Of a stretch of 64,000 nucleotides of DNA, positions 16,220 through 25,437 are shown piece after piece (the first letter of the stretch is position 1; each line of letters opens with the position of its first letter). Source of the DNA: Streptomyces rhizoryzae. Its GTDB lineage: Bacteria; Actinomycetota; Actinomycetes; Streptomycetales; Streptomycetaceae. A program made the position numbers and the translations under genes. Where the stretch lies: positions 62,001 to 126,000 of the forward strand of contig NZ_JALMUV010000007.1 of assembly GCF_023155275.1 (NCBI RefSeq), read 5' to 3'. The notes under the pieces were generated by a model. It saw only the letters and a program-made list of their open reading frames with translations, was not told the origin of the DNA and made no database searches.

Positions 16220-16627
16220 ATGATCGAGAAGCGTGCCGGGCGGGCGGCCGGAGCCTCCGCGCAACAGTGCCGGGTCACCGTCTGCCGTGGCTGCTGCTGC
16301 GGGAACGCGGCGAAGATCCCGGGCGTGGATCACGGCGGGCAGATACCGGGGTTGCGGGCCGCGCTCGACGGGGCGGCGCCGGTCCGCGCGTCCGACTGCC
16401 TGGACGTCTGCGACCAGGCGAACGTGGTCGTGGTCCAGCCTTCGGCGGCCGGCCGGGCCGCGGGCGGACGGCCGGTGTGGCTGGGGCTGGTGAACGACGA
16501 CGACGCGCTCGCCGACATCGCCGCCTGGATACGCGACGGCGGCCCCGGCATCGCCGAGCCCCCGGGGGTGCTCGACCTGTACACGCTGCGGGTCTCCCGC
16601 CGGGTCCGGGAGCAGATGGGCGGCTGA
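16220..16627 (+). CDS. (2Fe-2S) thioredoxin-like ferredoxin domain protein
   Basis: This 135-residue protein has a CRGCCCG motif near residues 22-28 and a DCLDVCDQANVVVVQP motif near 60-75. These two cysteine pairs are arranged as in thioredoxin-like [2Fe-2S] ferredoxins, as in the small subunit of complex I and the Shethna type. It is a soluble electron carrier or metal-binding protein. It is divergent from the P450 gene, but this class is not the usual P450 donor, so a functional link is only a possibility. Confidence 0.75.
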   Translation: MIEKRAGRAAGASAQQCRVTVCRGCCCGNAAKIPGVDHGGQIPGLRAALDGAAPVRASDCLDVCDQANVVVVQPSAAGRAAGGRPVWLGLVNDDDALADIAAWIRDGGPGIAEPPGVLDLYTLRVSRRVREQMGG

Positions 16628-16984
16628 CGGGGCTCGCTCGGGGCGGTTGACCGGGGCGCGCGGCGCAGGCCGCTGGGTGGCGGCTGTCGCGGGGTTGATC
16701 CTGCCTGGTGGGCTGGTAGGGCAGGGCCGGATCGGCGGCGTCCACTCGGCCGGGGGGGGCAGGGTCGGCTCGGCGGTCCAGTCGCTGGGTGGGGCGCTGG
16801 CGGGTGGGCGGGGGGCTCGTCTCGTCGGTGGGTGGCGTGGTGGGGGCGCGGTAGCCGGAACAGCCGTCGGCCGGTGGTACAGACGGGTGCGCGCGAGAAT
16901 GGCGGATATCAGGGGCGCGTTTCGGCCACGTGTGGCTGACTATCCTCGGCCGCAACCCCCGCCCCGCGATACGAGGTGTGCGAC
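16628..16984. other. Intergenic region before the DMT transporter gene
   Basis: No credible gene is seen here; open frames are glycine/arginine-rich shadows of GC-rich DNA. The promoter of the following transporter must lie here. A TATCCT at 16941-16946 could be a -10 element, but I do not see a good -35. Confidence 0.35.
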
Positions 16985-17881
16985 GTGACGGTGATCCTGC
17001 TCGCTCTTGCCGCGGCGTGCTGCCTGGGCACCGGATTCGTCCTCCAGCAGATCGCGGCGCAGCACGCCCCGCCGCAGGACTACCTCTCCTTCCGGCTGCT
17101 GCTCGACCTGGTGCGGATGCCGCGCTGGGTGGCCGGAATCGTGCTGATGGTGATGGGGATGGCGCTGGGCGCGGTGGCGCTGGGCATGGGCGACATCACC
17201 CTCGTCGAGCCGCTGATGGCGACGAACCTGCTGTTCGCGATGGCGCTGGCGCGGCGGCTCTCCCGGCAGCGGCTGGGCCGTAAGGGGTGGGCCGGGTTGT
17301 GGCTGCTGGCGGGCGGGGTGACCACGTTCATCGTGGCCGGCCGGCCGCACGGGGGCCGGAACAGCGAGGTGGGGCAGCTGTCGCAGTGGTTGATCATGGG
17401 CGGGGTGCTGTCCGTCGCGCTGGCGCTGGCGGCGATCGCGAAGCGGGAGCGGGTGCACGTCAGCCTGGAGGCGGCCCTGCTGGGGGTGGCGGCCGGGTTG
17501 CTGTACGGACTCCAGGACGCGTTGACGCGGATCAGCGGGCTGCGGTTCGGGGCGGGCGGCTGGGGCGCGCTGCTGACGAGCTGGCAGCCGTACGCGATCG
17601 TGGTGCTGGGGGTGCTGGCGCTGGTGCTGGTGCAGAGCGCGTTCGAGTCGGCGCCGCTGCGGATGTCGCTGCCCGCGCTGACCGCGGCCCAGCCGATGGC
17701 CGGGATCCTCTGCGGGGTGGGGTTCCTGGGCGACCGGCTGCGGGTGACGCCCGTGGCGCTGGCGTTCGAGGCGGCCGGGATCGCGGCGGTGGTGGCGGGC
17801 ATCGTGCTGATCGGCAGCCATCCGGCGATGCCGCCGGGGGCCGGTGCGGCCGAGGACGTACGGGAGCTTCAGCCTCGGTGA
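16985..17881 (+). CDS. DMT-family membrane transporter
   Basis: This is a 298-residue integral membrane protein with about nine to ten hydrophobic segments in two EamA-like halves. The start GTG 16985 is chosen because GAGG lies eight bases upstream and MTVILLALAAACCLGTGFVLQQ is the usual family start. DMT proteins export metabolites or drugs, or mediate uptake. The substrate here is unknown. The C-terminus is short and acidic. The gene is followed by a G-rich, T-ended sequence that may end transcription, then by a TetR gene on the same strand. Confidence 0.85.
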   Translation: MTVILLALAAACCLGTGFVLQQIAAQHAPPQDYLSFRLLLDLVRMPRWVAGIVLMVMGMALGAVALGMGDITLVEPLMATNLLFAMALARRLSRQRLGRKGWAGLWLLAGGVTTFIVAGRPHGGRNSEVGQLSQWLIMGGVLSVALALAAIAKRERVHVSLEAALLGVAAGLLYGLQDALTRISGLRFGAGGWGALLTSWQPYAIVVLGVLALVLVQSAFESAPLRMSLPALTAAQPMAGILCGVGFLGDRLRVTPVALAFEAAGIAAVVAGIVLIGSHPAMPPGAGAAEDVRELQPR

Positions 17882-17910
17882 GGGGTGGGGTGGGGTGGGG
17901 TGGGTTTTTT
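17882..17910 (+). terminator. GGGGT tandem tract with T6, possible G-quadruplex terminator
   Basis: Right after the DMT stop codon, four to five GGGGT units are followed by six T. Four G runs separated by single bases can form a parallel G-quadruplex in the DNA or the RNA, and the T run would favour release. Confidence 0.4.
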
Positions 17911-18025
17911 GCTCCGGCGGGGGCCGGGGGCGGGGCGAGTGAGGGCGGGTGCGGGGCTCCAGCAGACGGCCTGGGGGGGCCGGGCGGGTGCGGAAATACT
18001 CCCGGCCCACCCCTTCCCGTTTTAT

Positions 18026-18040
18026 TAATGCCGGGCATTA
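18026..18040. promoter_or_regulatory. Palindromic TetR operator
   Basis: TAATGCCGGGCATTA is a perfect inverted repeat with a single central base, 11 bases upstream of the TetR start codon. TetR-family regulators typically bind such 15-base palindromes and repress themselves. Confidence 0.65.
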
Positions 18041-18051
18041 GAATGGGGGCC

Positions 18052-18684
18052 ATGCCCAGGACATCAGGCCCCGGGACCCGGGAGAAGTTGATCCGTGCCG
18101 CCGAGGAGGTCTTCGCGGCGCAAGGCGTGGCCGGTGCGCAGATACGGGACATCGTCGCGCTGGCCGGTCAGAGCAATCCGTCGGCGGTGCAGTACCACTT
18201 CGGCTCGCGGGCCGGGCTGCTGGATGCCGTGATGGCCGGCCGGCTGGCGCGTACGGAGGCTGCGCTGGCGCCGCTGCTGGCCGTTGCGGAGGCCGGCGAA
18301 CCGGCCCTCCGGGAGCTGATCGCGGTGCTGGTCACGGCGGAGGCCACCGAGCTGCGGAGCGACCGCGGGCGGCGCTGTCTGCGGATCTCCGCGCAGCTCA
18401 GCCACGAGAGCGGGGTCCGGGTCCGGACGCCGCACCCGACGCTCGCCGGGACCGCGTACTGGCGGCTGATCTGCCGCGTCGAGGACGCGCTGGCCGCCGC
18501 CGGGCTGGCGGAGCCGGTGCGGCTGGAGCGGCTGGACCTGGCGCTGACGCTGATCGGCGCCGCGCTGGCCGACCGGGCCCGGCACTACCTGGACGGTGTC
18601 GAGCCGCTGACGGGCGAGGAACTGTTTCTCGCCGATCTCACCGGGACGACGACGGCCTTCCTGCTCGCCGCCGCCCCTGCCTGA
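18052..18684 (+). CDS. TetR-family transcriptional regulator
   Basis: This 210-residue repressor has an N-terminal helix-turn-helix (IRDIVALAGQSNPSAVQYHFGSRAGLLDAVM) at about residues 30-60 and an all-helical ligand domain. The sequence is of the type that follows a DMT transporter or precedes an SDR gene. The start ATG 18052 lies just after a perfect palindrome, which is probably its autoregulatory site. The frame is open upstream but that part overlaps the transporter and is not protein-like. It is followed on the same strand by the SDR gene, which may be its target. Confidence 0.9.
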   Translation: MPRTSGPGTREKLIRAAEEVFAAQGVAGAQIRDIVALAGQSNPSAVQYHFGSRAGLLDAVMAGRLARTEAALAPLLAVAEAGEPALRELIAVLVTAEATELRSDRGRRCLRISAQLSHESGVRVRTPHPTLAGTAYWRLICRVEDALAAAGLAEPVRLERLDLALTLIGAALADRARHYLDGVEPLTGEELFLADLTGTTTAFLLAAAPA

Positions 18685-19680
<996 letters not shown>

Positions 19681-19818
19681 GGGACGCAGCACGGGGGTGG
19701 GGTGCGGCCGGGGCGGCGGGGGCCGGTGCGGCAGGGGCCGGTCCCTGAGGTTCGGGTGAGGTGAGGTGGCGGTGTCCCCGGTGGGTGGGGGCGCCGCCCC
19801 TGGTGGTTCCATGGCCCC

Positions 19819-20385
19819 ATGACCGATCAGCAACCGCTCGGCGGGCAGGAACCGTTCGGGCAGGAGCCGCTCAACGCGGACGAGATCCTCGATGTCGTCG
19901 ACGAGCACGACCGGGTGGTGGGACAGGCGCCGCGGGGCGAGAGTTACGCCCGGCGGCTGCGCACCCGGTGTGCGTTCATCCTGGTCAGGGACGCCGAGGA
20001 CCGGATCTTCGTCCACCGGCGGACGGCCCGGAAGCTGGTCTTCCCCTCGCACTACGACATGTTCGTGGGCGGTGTGGTGGGGGCCGGGGAGAGTTACGAC
20101 GAGGCGGCGCTGCGGGAGGCGGAGGAGGAGTTGGGGGTGCGCGGGCTGGCGCGTCCGGAGCCGCTGTTCCGCTTCCTGTACGAGACGCCCGAGCACCACT
20201 GGTGGTCGGCGGTCTACCAGGTGCGCTGCACGCTGCCGGTGGCGCCGCAGGAGTCGGAGATCGACTGGTACGCCTTCCTGCCGGAGGAGGAGCTGGTGCG
20301 GCGGCTGGACACCTGGCCGTGGACCCCGGACGGGCTGGCCGCGTACCGGCAGTTGACGGAGCGGCGGGCGGCCGGGGAGAGCTGA
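19819..20385 (+). CDS. Nudix hydrolase
   Basis: The protein has 188 residues with a complete Nudix box, GX5EX7REXXEEXG, in GGVVGAGESYDEAALREAEEELG, which binds the metal needed for diphosphate cleavage. Flanking segments (CAFILVRDAEDRIFVHRRT and WYAFLPEEEL) match the isopentenyl-diphosphate-isomerase-like Nudix group, which includes many uncharacterised housekeeping hydrolases. It is cytoplasmic. The N-terminal 20 residues are Gln/Pro-rich. It is a single gene between the SDR and the phosphotransferase operon. Confidence 0.9.
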   Translation: MTDQQPLGGQEPFGQEPLNADEILDVVDEHDRVVGQAPRGESYARRLRTRCAFILVRDAEDRIFVHRRTARKLVFPSHYDMFVGGVVGAGESYDEAALREAEEELGVRGLARPEPLFRFLYETPEHHWWSAVYQVRCTLPVAPQESEIDWYAFLPEEELVRRLDTWPWTPDGLAAYRQLTERRAAGES

Positions 20386-20543
20386 GGCGGGCGGCGAGGA
20401 CCCGGTCGGCCGAGAGCATCCGGGCGGCCGGGGGAAGCCGGGTGCGCGGCCCCGGAGGGCGCCCGGCACCCCGCCGCCCCGGGAGCGGCCGGTGGCGCAA
20501 ACCCATCAGGTGACCGGCGCTCCCCGCCCAGGCACTGGACTCC

Positions 20544-20561
20544 ATACCGACTAGTCGGCAT
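20544..20561. promoter_or_regulatory. Palindromic operator upstream of phosphotransferase/ACAD operon
   Basis: CCGACTAGTCGG is a perfect 12-base palindrome (20547-20558) that extends to 18 bases with one mismatch. It lies 65 bases upstream of the phosphotransferase start. A related half-site (AGTCGGTAT) occurs upstream of the SDR operon at 26272, and a TetR gene ends that operon. Confidence 0.6.
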
Positions 20562-20625
20562 GATCAGGCGCACGGGCCCGCCGGCCCTGGACCGTCCGAC
20601 CGTCCACTCCGCATGGAGGAGCACG

Positions 20626-21675
20626 ATGAGCAACGGCACCCCGCCCCCGCCGGCCGCCGGGGAGGCGCCCCCCGGCCTGGACCTGGAGCGCCTGCGGGCG
20701 CATCTGGACCGGGAGCGGCCCGGTCTGGTCTCCGGGCCGTTGCGCGCCCGACTGATCGAGGGCGGGCGGTCCAACCTCACGTACCGGGTCACCGACGGCA
20801 CCGCCTCCTGGGTCGTCCGCCGCCCGCCGCTGGGCCACGTCCTGGCGACCGCGCACGACATGGGGCGCGAGCACCGGGTGATCAGCGCGCTGCACGGGAC
20901 GGCGGTGCCGGTGCCGGAGGCGCTGCTGCTGTGCGAGGACGAGGCGGTCCTCGGCGCGCCGTTCTACGTGATGGAGCTGGTGGCGGGCACCCCGTACCGG
21001 ACGGTGGAGCAGTTGGCGCCGCTGGGGCCGGAGCGGACCCGGGCGGTGGTGCACTCGCTGGTGGACACGCTGGTGGCGCTGCACGCGGTGGATCCGGAGG
21101 CGGTCGGGCTGGGCGGCTTCGGGCGCCCGGACGGCTTCCTTGAGCGCCAACTGCGGCGCTGGGGAAAGCAGTTGGCGGCGTCGAGGAACCGCGAGCTGCC
21201 CGGTGTCGACGCGCTCCACGAGGCGCTGGGCCGGGCGCTGCCCGCCTCCGGCGCGCCCGCCGTCGTCCACGGCGACTACCGGCTGGACAACGTCCTGGTC
21301 GGTGCCGGCGACACCATCACCGCCGTACTGGACTGGGAGATGTCCACGCTCGGCGACCCGCTGACCGACCTCGGGCTGCTGGCGATGTACTGCACCGACC
21401 TGGGGCTGCCCCGGTCGCCGGTCAGCACGACCAGCGGCGCGCCCGGTCACCCCGGTCCGGACGAGCTGATCGCGCGCTACGCCGAGCGGTCCGGGCGGGA
21501 CGTGTCGGGGATCGCCTGGTACACCGCGTTCGCGTGGTTCAAGCTCGCGGTGATCCTCGAAGGCATCCACTACCGCTACACGCTCGGGCAGACCGTCGGC
21601 GCGGGCTTCGACCGGATCGGCGAGCTGGTGCCGGTCTTCATCGACCGCGGACTGACCACCCTCAAGGAAGGCTGA
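20626..21675 (+). CDS. Phosphotransferase (ACAD10/11- and LvaA-like kinase)
   Basis: This 349-residue member of the aminoglycoside phosphotransferase/choline-kinase fold starts at ATG 20626, preceded by GGAGGAG. It has a SNLTYRV glycine-loop substitute, the catalytic loop VVHGDYRLDN and the metal-binding motif AVLDWEMSTLGDP. Proteins of this exact subtype pair with acyl-CoA dehydrogenases; in vertebrate ACAD10/11 and bacterial LvaA-LvaC they phosphorylate 4-hydroxyacyl-CoA. Here an acyl-CoA dehydrogenase gene follows after seven bases, so the two should be co-translated. The likely substrate is a hydroxyacyl-CoA. Confidence 0.87.
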   Translation: MSNGTPPPPAAGEAPPGLDLERLRAHLDRERPGLVSGPLRARLIEGGRSNLTYRVTDGTASWVVRRPPLGHVLATAHDMGREHRVISALHGTAVPVPEALLLCEDEAVLGAPFYVMELVAGTPYRTVEQLAPLGPERTRAVVHSLVDTLVALHAVDPEAVGLGGFGRPDGFLERQLRRWGKQLAASRNRELPGVDALHEALGRALPASGAPAVVHGDYRLDNVLVGAGDTITAVLDWEMSTLGDPLTDLGLLAMYCTDLGLPRSPVSTTSGAPGHPGPDELIARYAERSGRDVSGIAWYTAFAWFKLAVILEGIHYRYTLGQTVGAGFDRIGELVPVFIDRGLTTLKEG

Positions 21676-21682
21676 GGCACCG

Positions 21683-22897
21683 ATGGACTTCGCATTCGAC
21701 GCCCGTACCGAGGACCTGCGCGCGCGGCTGGAGGCATTCCTGACCTCGTACGTCTATCCGGCCGAGCCGGTGGCGGAGGAGCAGCGGGCCGCGCTCGCGT
21801 CGCCGTGGGACACCCCGCCGGTGGTGGCGGAGCTGAAGGCGGAGGCGCGGCGGCAGGGGCTGTGGAACCTCTTCCTGCCGGACGCGGAGTACGGCGCGGG
21901 GCTGACCAACCTCCAGTACGCGCCGCTGGCCGAACTCACCGGCCGCAGCCCGCAGCTGGCGCCGACCGCGCTGAACTGCGCGGCGCCGGACACCGGCAAC
22001 ATGGAGGTGCTGGCGCAGTTCGGCGACGCGGAGCAGCGCAAGCGGTGGCTGGAGCCGCTGCTGGCCGGGGAGATCCGGTCGGCGTTCGCGATGACCGAAC
22101 CGGAGGTGGCGTCGTCGGACGCCACGAACATCGAGACCCGGATCGAGCGGGACGGTGACGCGTACGTCATCAACGGCCGGAAGTGGTACATCTCCGGGGC
22201 GATGAACCCGCAGTGCGCGGTCTTCATCGTGATGGGCAAGACCGATCCGGACGGGCCGGACCTCCGCCGCCAGCAGTCGATGGTGCTGGTGCCGCGGGAC
22301 ACGCCCGGGCTGACGGTGCGGCGCGCCATGCGGGTGTACGGGTACGAGGACCACTACCACGGCGGGCACGCGGAGGTGGTCTTCGAGGACGTCCGGGTGC
22401 CGGTGGGCAATCTGATCGGCGAGGAGGGCGGCGGTTTCGGGATCGCGCAGGCGCGGCTGGGGCCGGGGCGGATCCACCACTGCATGCGGCTGATCGGGAT
22501 GGCCGAGCGGGCGATCGAGCTGATGTGCCGGCGGGCGGTGTCCCGTACGGCGTTCGGCAAACCGCTGGCCGGGCAGGGCGTGGTGCAGGAGTGGATCGCG
22601 GACGCCCGGGTGGCGGTGGAGCAGCTGCGGCTGCTGGTGCTGAAGACGGCGTGGCTGATGGACACCGTCGGCAACAAGGGGGCGCACACCGAGATCCAGG
22701 CCATCAAGATCGCCACGCCGCGGACGGTGGTGGACATCCTGGACAAGGCGGTGCAGCTGCACGGGGCGGGCGGGGTCAGCCAGGACTTCCCGCTGGCCGA
22801 GCTGTGGGCGGCGGCCCGTACGCTGCGACTGGCGGACGGCCCCGACGAGGTGCACCAGCGGTCGCTGGCGCGGCGGGAGTTGAGGCGGTACCGGTAG
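21683..22897 (+). CDS. Acyl-CoA dehydrogenase (ACAD11/LvaC-like)
   Basis: This 404-residue FAD enzyme has the three-domain acyl-CoA dehydrogenase layout. Motifs include FAMTEPEVASSDATNI, KWYISGAMNPQCAVFIVMGKT in the beta domain, and a helical C-terminus with RTAFGKPLAGQGVVQ and LHGAGGVSQDFPLA. These features fit the ACAD10/11 branch. It is in an operon with the upstream kinase (seven-base gap). In the levulinate route the LvaC protein acts on the phosphorylated 4-hydroxyacyl-CoA to yield an enoyl-CoA. A similar role is inferred here. Confidence 0.9.
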   Translation: MDFAFDARTEDLRARLEAFLTSYVYPAEPVAEEQRAALASPWDTPPVVAELKAEARRQGLWNLFLPDAEYGAGLTNLQYAPLAELTGRSPQLAPTALNCAAPDTGNMEVLAQFGDAEQRKRWLEPLLAGEIRSAFAMTEPEVASSDATNIETRIERDGDAYVINGRKWYISGAMNPQCAVFIVMGKTDPDGPDLRRQQSMVLVPRDTPGLTVRRAMRVYGYEDHYHGGHAEVVFEDVRVPVGNLIGEEGGGFGIAQARLGPGRIHHCMRLIGMAERAIELMCRRAVSRTAFGKPLAGQGVVQEWIADARVAVEQLRLLVLKTAWLMDTVGNKGAHTEIQAIKIATPRTVVDILDKAVQLHGAGGVSQDFPLAELWAAARTLRLADGPDEVHQRSLARRELRRYR

Positions 22898-22947
22898 GGG
22901 CGGGGCAGGGGGCCGCGGGGTCCCTACCCCGTGGGGGGTCGCCGTAC

Positions 22948-22979
22948 GGGGGCCCGTAGGGGCGGGGGCCCGTAGGGGC
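22948..22979 (+). repeat. Tandem 16-bp repeat
   Basis: GGGGGCCCGTAGGGGC occurs twice head to tail, and a degenerate third copy lies near 22991. It is in the gap between the convergent acyl-CoA dehydrogenase and TetR genes, which otherwise shows no gene. Confidence 0.7.
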
Positions 22980-23121
22980 GGGTCGAACGGTTCCCGTAGG
23001 GGGTGGGAGGCCCCCCTGCGGGGCCACAACGGCGGGCGGGGGCGGGGTATTCCCGGCCCGGCGGGTGGCCGACGGCCCCTCCCCCGCCCCACTCCCCGCC
23101 CCGCCCCACTCCCCCGCCCCG

Positions 23122-23727
23122 CTACGGCCGCAAGGCGCGCAGCAGGAGGCCGGCCAGGTGGTCGGCGACCTGCCGGGGGCTGAGCGGGCCGTTCTCGCGG
23201 TACCAGGTGCCGAGGTGGTGCACCGAGCCGAAGTGGTAGTCGACGACCAGGTCGGCGGGGACGTCGGCGGTGAAGACGCCGCTGCGCTGGCCCTCCTCGA
23301 CCAGGGCCCGGAACCGTTCGTGGTAGCGCCGGCGTTCGGCCCGTACCTGCTTGTCCTTCTCCGGGCTGAGGTGGTGCATCGAGCGGAAGAAGATCTTGGT
23401 GTCGTCGAGGTTCTCGATGGTGGTGACCACGACGTCGGCGGCGGCGTCCCGCAGCCGCTGCTCGACCGGCGCGTCGGCGTCCGCGAAGTGGTCCAGCCGC
23501 TCCTGCTGGAGGCGCAGCACCCGGCCGTAGACCTCGTGGAGCAGGTCCTCCTTGGAGCCGAAGTAGTGGTACAGGGCGCCCTTGGTGACGCCGGCGGCGT
23601 CCACGATCTCCTGGACGGAGGTGCGGTCGTAGCCCCGTTCCGCGAAGAGTCTGGTGGCGGTGGCCAGCAGCCGCTGCGCGACGGGCTTCGCCGTGCCGTT
23701 GCCGTTGCCGTCCCTGATGCCGGCCAT
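23122..23727 (-). CDS. TetR-family regulator of the acyl-CoA gene set
   Basis: This 201-residue regulator starts at ATG 23727. It has a helix-turn-helix (VQEIVDAAGVTKGALYHYFGSKEDLLHEVY) at about 35-65 and a C-terminal domain with a Tyr/His-rich segment (DYHFGSVHHLGTWYRENG), typical of TetR proteins near fatty-acid degradation genes. It is the last gene of the minus-strand run SDR, acyl-CoA synthetase, TetR. It plausibly binds the related CCGACTAGTCGG and AACCAGTCGGTAT sites upstream of the two operons and is released by an acyl-CoA. Confidence 0.9.
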   Translation of the reverse strand: MAGIRDGNGNGTAKPVAQRLLATATRLFAERGYDRTSVQEIVDAAGVTKGALYHYFGSKEDLLHEVYGRVLRLQQERLDHFADADAPVEQRLRDAAADVVVTTIENLDDTKIFFRSMHHLSPEKDKQVRAERRRYHERFRALVEEGQRSGVFTADVPADLVVDYHFGSVHHLGTWYRENGPLSPRQVADHLAGLLLRALRP

Positions 23728-23784
23728 CGCCCTCACCGTTCCTCGTGTTCCGTCGTGCGTCCTCGCGCGGGGGCCGGGCGTCCC

Positions 23785-25437
23785 TCAGGGGCGCCGGCGC
23801 AGCTCCCGTCGGAGGATCTTGCCACTCGTGGTCTTGGGGAGTTCCGGCAGGATCTCCACCACCCGGGGGTATTTGTACGCCGCGAGGCGCTCCTTGCAGT
23901 AGGCGGCCAGATCGGCGGGGTCGGGGGAGGTGCCGGGGCGGAGGCTGACGTACGCCTTGACGGTCTCCCCGCGGTAGGGGTCGGGTATGCCGACGACGGC
24001 GGCCTCGCGGACCGCGGGGTGGGTGTAGAGGACGTCCTCGACCTCGCGGGGCCACACCTTGAAGCCGGACGCGTTGATCATGTCCTTCTTGCGGTCGACG
24101 ACGTAGAGCCAGCCGTCGCGGTCCATGAAGCCGATGTCGCCGGTGCGCAGTTCGCCGTCGGGGAGGGTCTCGGCGGTGGCGTCGGGGCGGCGCCAGTAGC
24201 CGGGGACGACCTGGGGGCCGCGGACGGCGATCTCGCCCTGTTCGCCGAACGGCAGGTCGCGGCCGGCGTCGTCGATGATCCGCACCACGGTGTCCGGTCC
24301 CGGCAGGCCGACGGCGAGGGTGCCGGAGACCTTGTCGACGGGGGCTTCCCGGCCGGGCGGGACGCTGGCGCAGGGGGCGGTGCACTCGGTGAGGCCGTAG
24401 CCGTTGCGGAGGTAGGGGCCGAAGGCGGTGCGGAACTTCTCGACCAGGGCGGGCGGCAGGGGTGCGCCGCCGGAGTGCAGGGTGCGGAAGGACGCGAAGT
24501 GGGCGGGGGTGGCGTCCGGGTGGGCGAGCAGGGCCATGTAGGCGGTGGCGGGGCCGACGGTGTAGGCGGGGCGGTGTTCGAGGAAGGCGTCGAGGACGGT
24601 GCCGGCGTCGAAGCGGTAGGCGAGCGAGAGGGTGCCGGCGCCGGCGAGGCAGGCGGCGAGTTCGCAGACCATGCCGGTGATGTGGAAGAGCGGGGCGAGG
24701 GCGAAGTAGCCGGCGCCGTCGGGGAGTTCGAGGCCGGTGCGCTGGCGTTCGGCGTTGTAGGCGATGTTGCCGTGGGTGTTGGTGGCGCCCTTGGGGGTGC
24801 CGCTGGTGCCGGAGGTGTAGCTGATGAGCGCGGGGTCGGCGGCGTCGGGTGCGGGGACGGCGGGGGCGGGGGCGCCGGAGCGGGCGGCGGTGAGCAGGTC
24901 GTCGGCGCCGTGCTGGGGGCCGGCGGGCGCGGTGCGCAGGACGCGGGGGTCGCCGCGGGTCTGGAGGCCGTGTTCGTCGGCGGTGACGGCGATCCGGACG
25001 GCGGGGGCCGCGGCGGCGGTGGTGCGCAGGAAGGCGGCCCAGGTGCGGTCGGCGCAGAGGACGGCGGTGGCCTCGGCGTCGTCGAGGATGTGCCGGGTCT
25101 CGGCGGCCTTGTACATGGGGTTGACGGGGACGACGATGCCGCCGGCCTTCCAGACGGCGAGGGCCGCGAGGACGAAGTGCGGGGTGTTCTGGAGCATGAC
25201 GACGGCCCGGTCGCCGGGCCGGAAGCCGCGGTCGGCGAGGTGGCCGGCGAGGCCGTCGGAGAGCGTGTCGGTCTCGGTGTAGGAGAGCCGGCCGTCGAAG
25301 TAGGCGAGCGCGGTGCGGTCGGGGGCGCGGTGGACCGCGGCGCGGAAGGCGTGCAGCGGGGAGGGCGGCGGCTGGACGGGGGCGCGCTGGGCGTCGGTGA
25401 GCTGGGCCAGCCACGGCTTGTCGCGGTAGGTGGTCAC
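23785..25437 (-). CDS. Acyl-CoA synthetase (AMP-forming)
   Basis: This 550-residue ANL-superfamily enzyme activates a carboxylic acid to acyl-AMP and then acyl-CoA. The P-loop-like motif YTSGTSGTPKGAT is at about residue 190. NGYGLTE supplies the A5-type motif, and the hinge and catalytic lysine lie in RTGDIGFMDRDGW and PKTTSGKILRREL. The start GTG 25437 overlaps the stop of the SDR gene (GTGA), so translation is coupled. The context (SDR upstream, TetR downstream, kinase/ACAD operon opposite) suggests a short or medium oxo- or hydroxy-acid substrate. Confidence 0.92.
   Translation of the reverse strand: MTTYRDKPWLAQLTDAQRAPVQPPPSPLHAFRAAVHRAPDRTALAYFDGRLSYTETDTLSDGLAGHLADRGFRPGDRAVVMLQNTPHFVLAALAVWKAGGIVVPVNPMYKAAETRHILDDAEATAVLCADRTWAAFLRTTAAAAPAVRIAVTADEHGLQTRGDPRVLRTAPAGPQHGADDLLTAARSGAPAPAVPAPDAADPALISYTSGTSGTPKGATNTHGNIAYNAERQRTGLELPDGAGYFALAPLFHITGMVCELAACLAGAGTLSLAYRFDAGTVLDAFLEHRPAYTVGPATAYMALLAHPDATPAHFASFRTLHSGGAPLPPALVEKFRTAFGPYLRNGYGLTECTAPCASVPPGREAPVDKVSGTLAVGLPGPDTVVRIIDDAGRDLPFGEQGEIAVRGPQVVPGYWRRPDATAETLPDGELRTGDIGFMDRDGWLYVVDRKKDMINASGFKVWPREVEDVLYTHPAVREAAVVGIPDPYRGETVKAYVSLRPGTSPDPADLAAYCKERLAAYKYPRVVEILPELPKTTSGKILRRELRRRP

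Noticed and set aside
14601-16627. P450 plus ferredoxin as a biosynthetic gene cluster
   Set aside because: The 2Fe-2S protein is of the thioredoxin-like class, not a typical P450 ferredoxin. No other biosynthetic enzymes lie beside the pair.
21662-25414. A very long minus-strand open frame opposite the kinase/ACAD operon and through the TetR and synthetase genes
   Set aside because: It is Arg/Pro/His-rich and overlaps well-supported genes on both strands. Long antisense frames are normal in GC-rich DNA.
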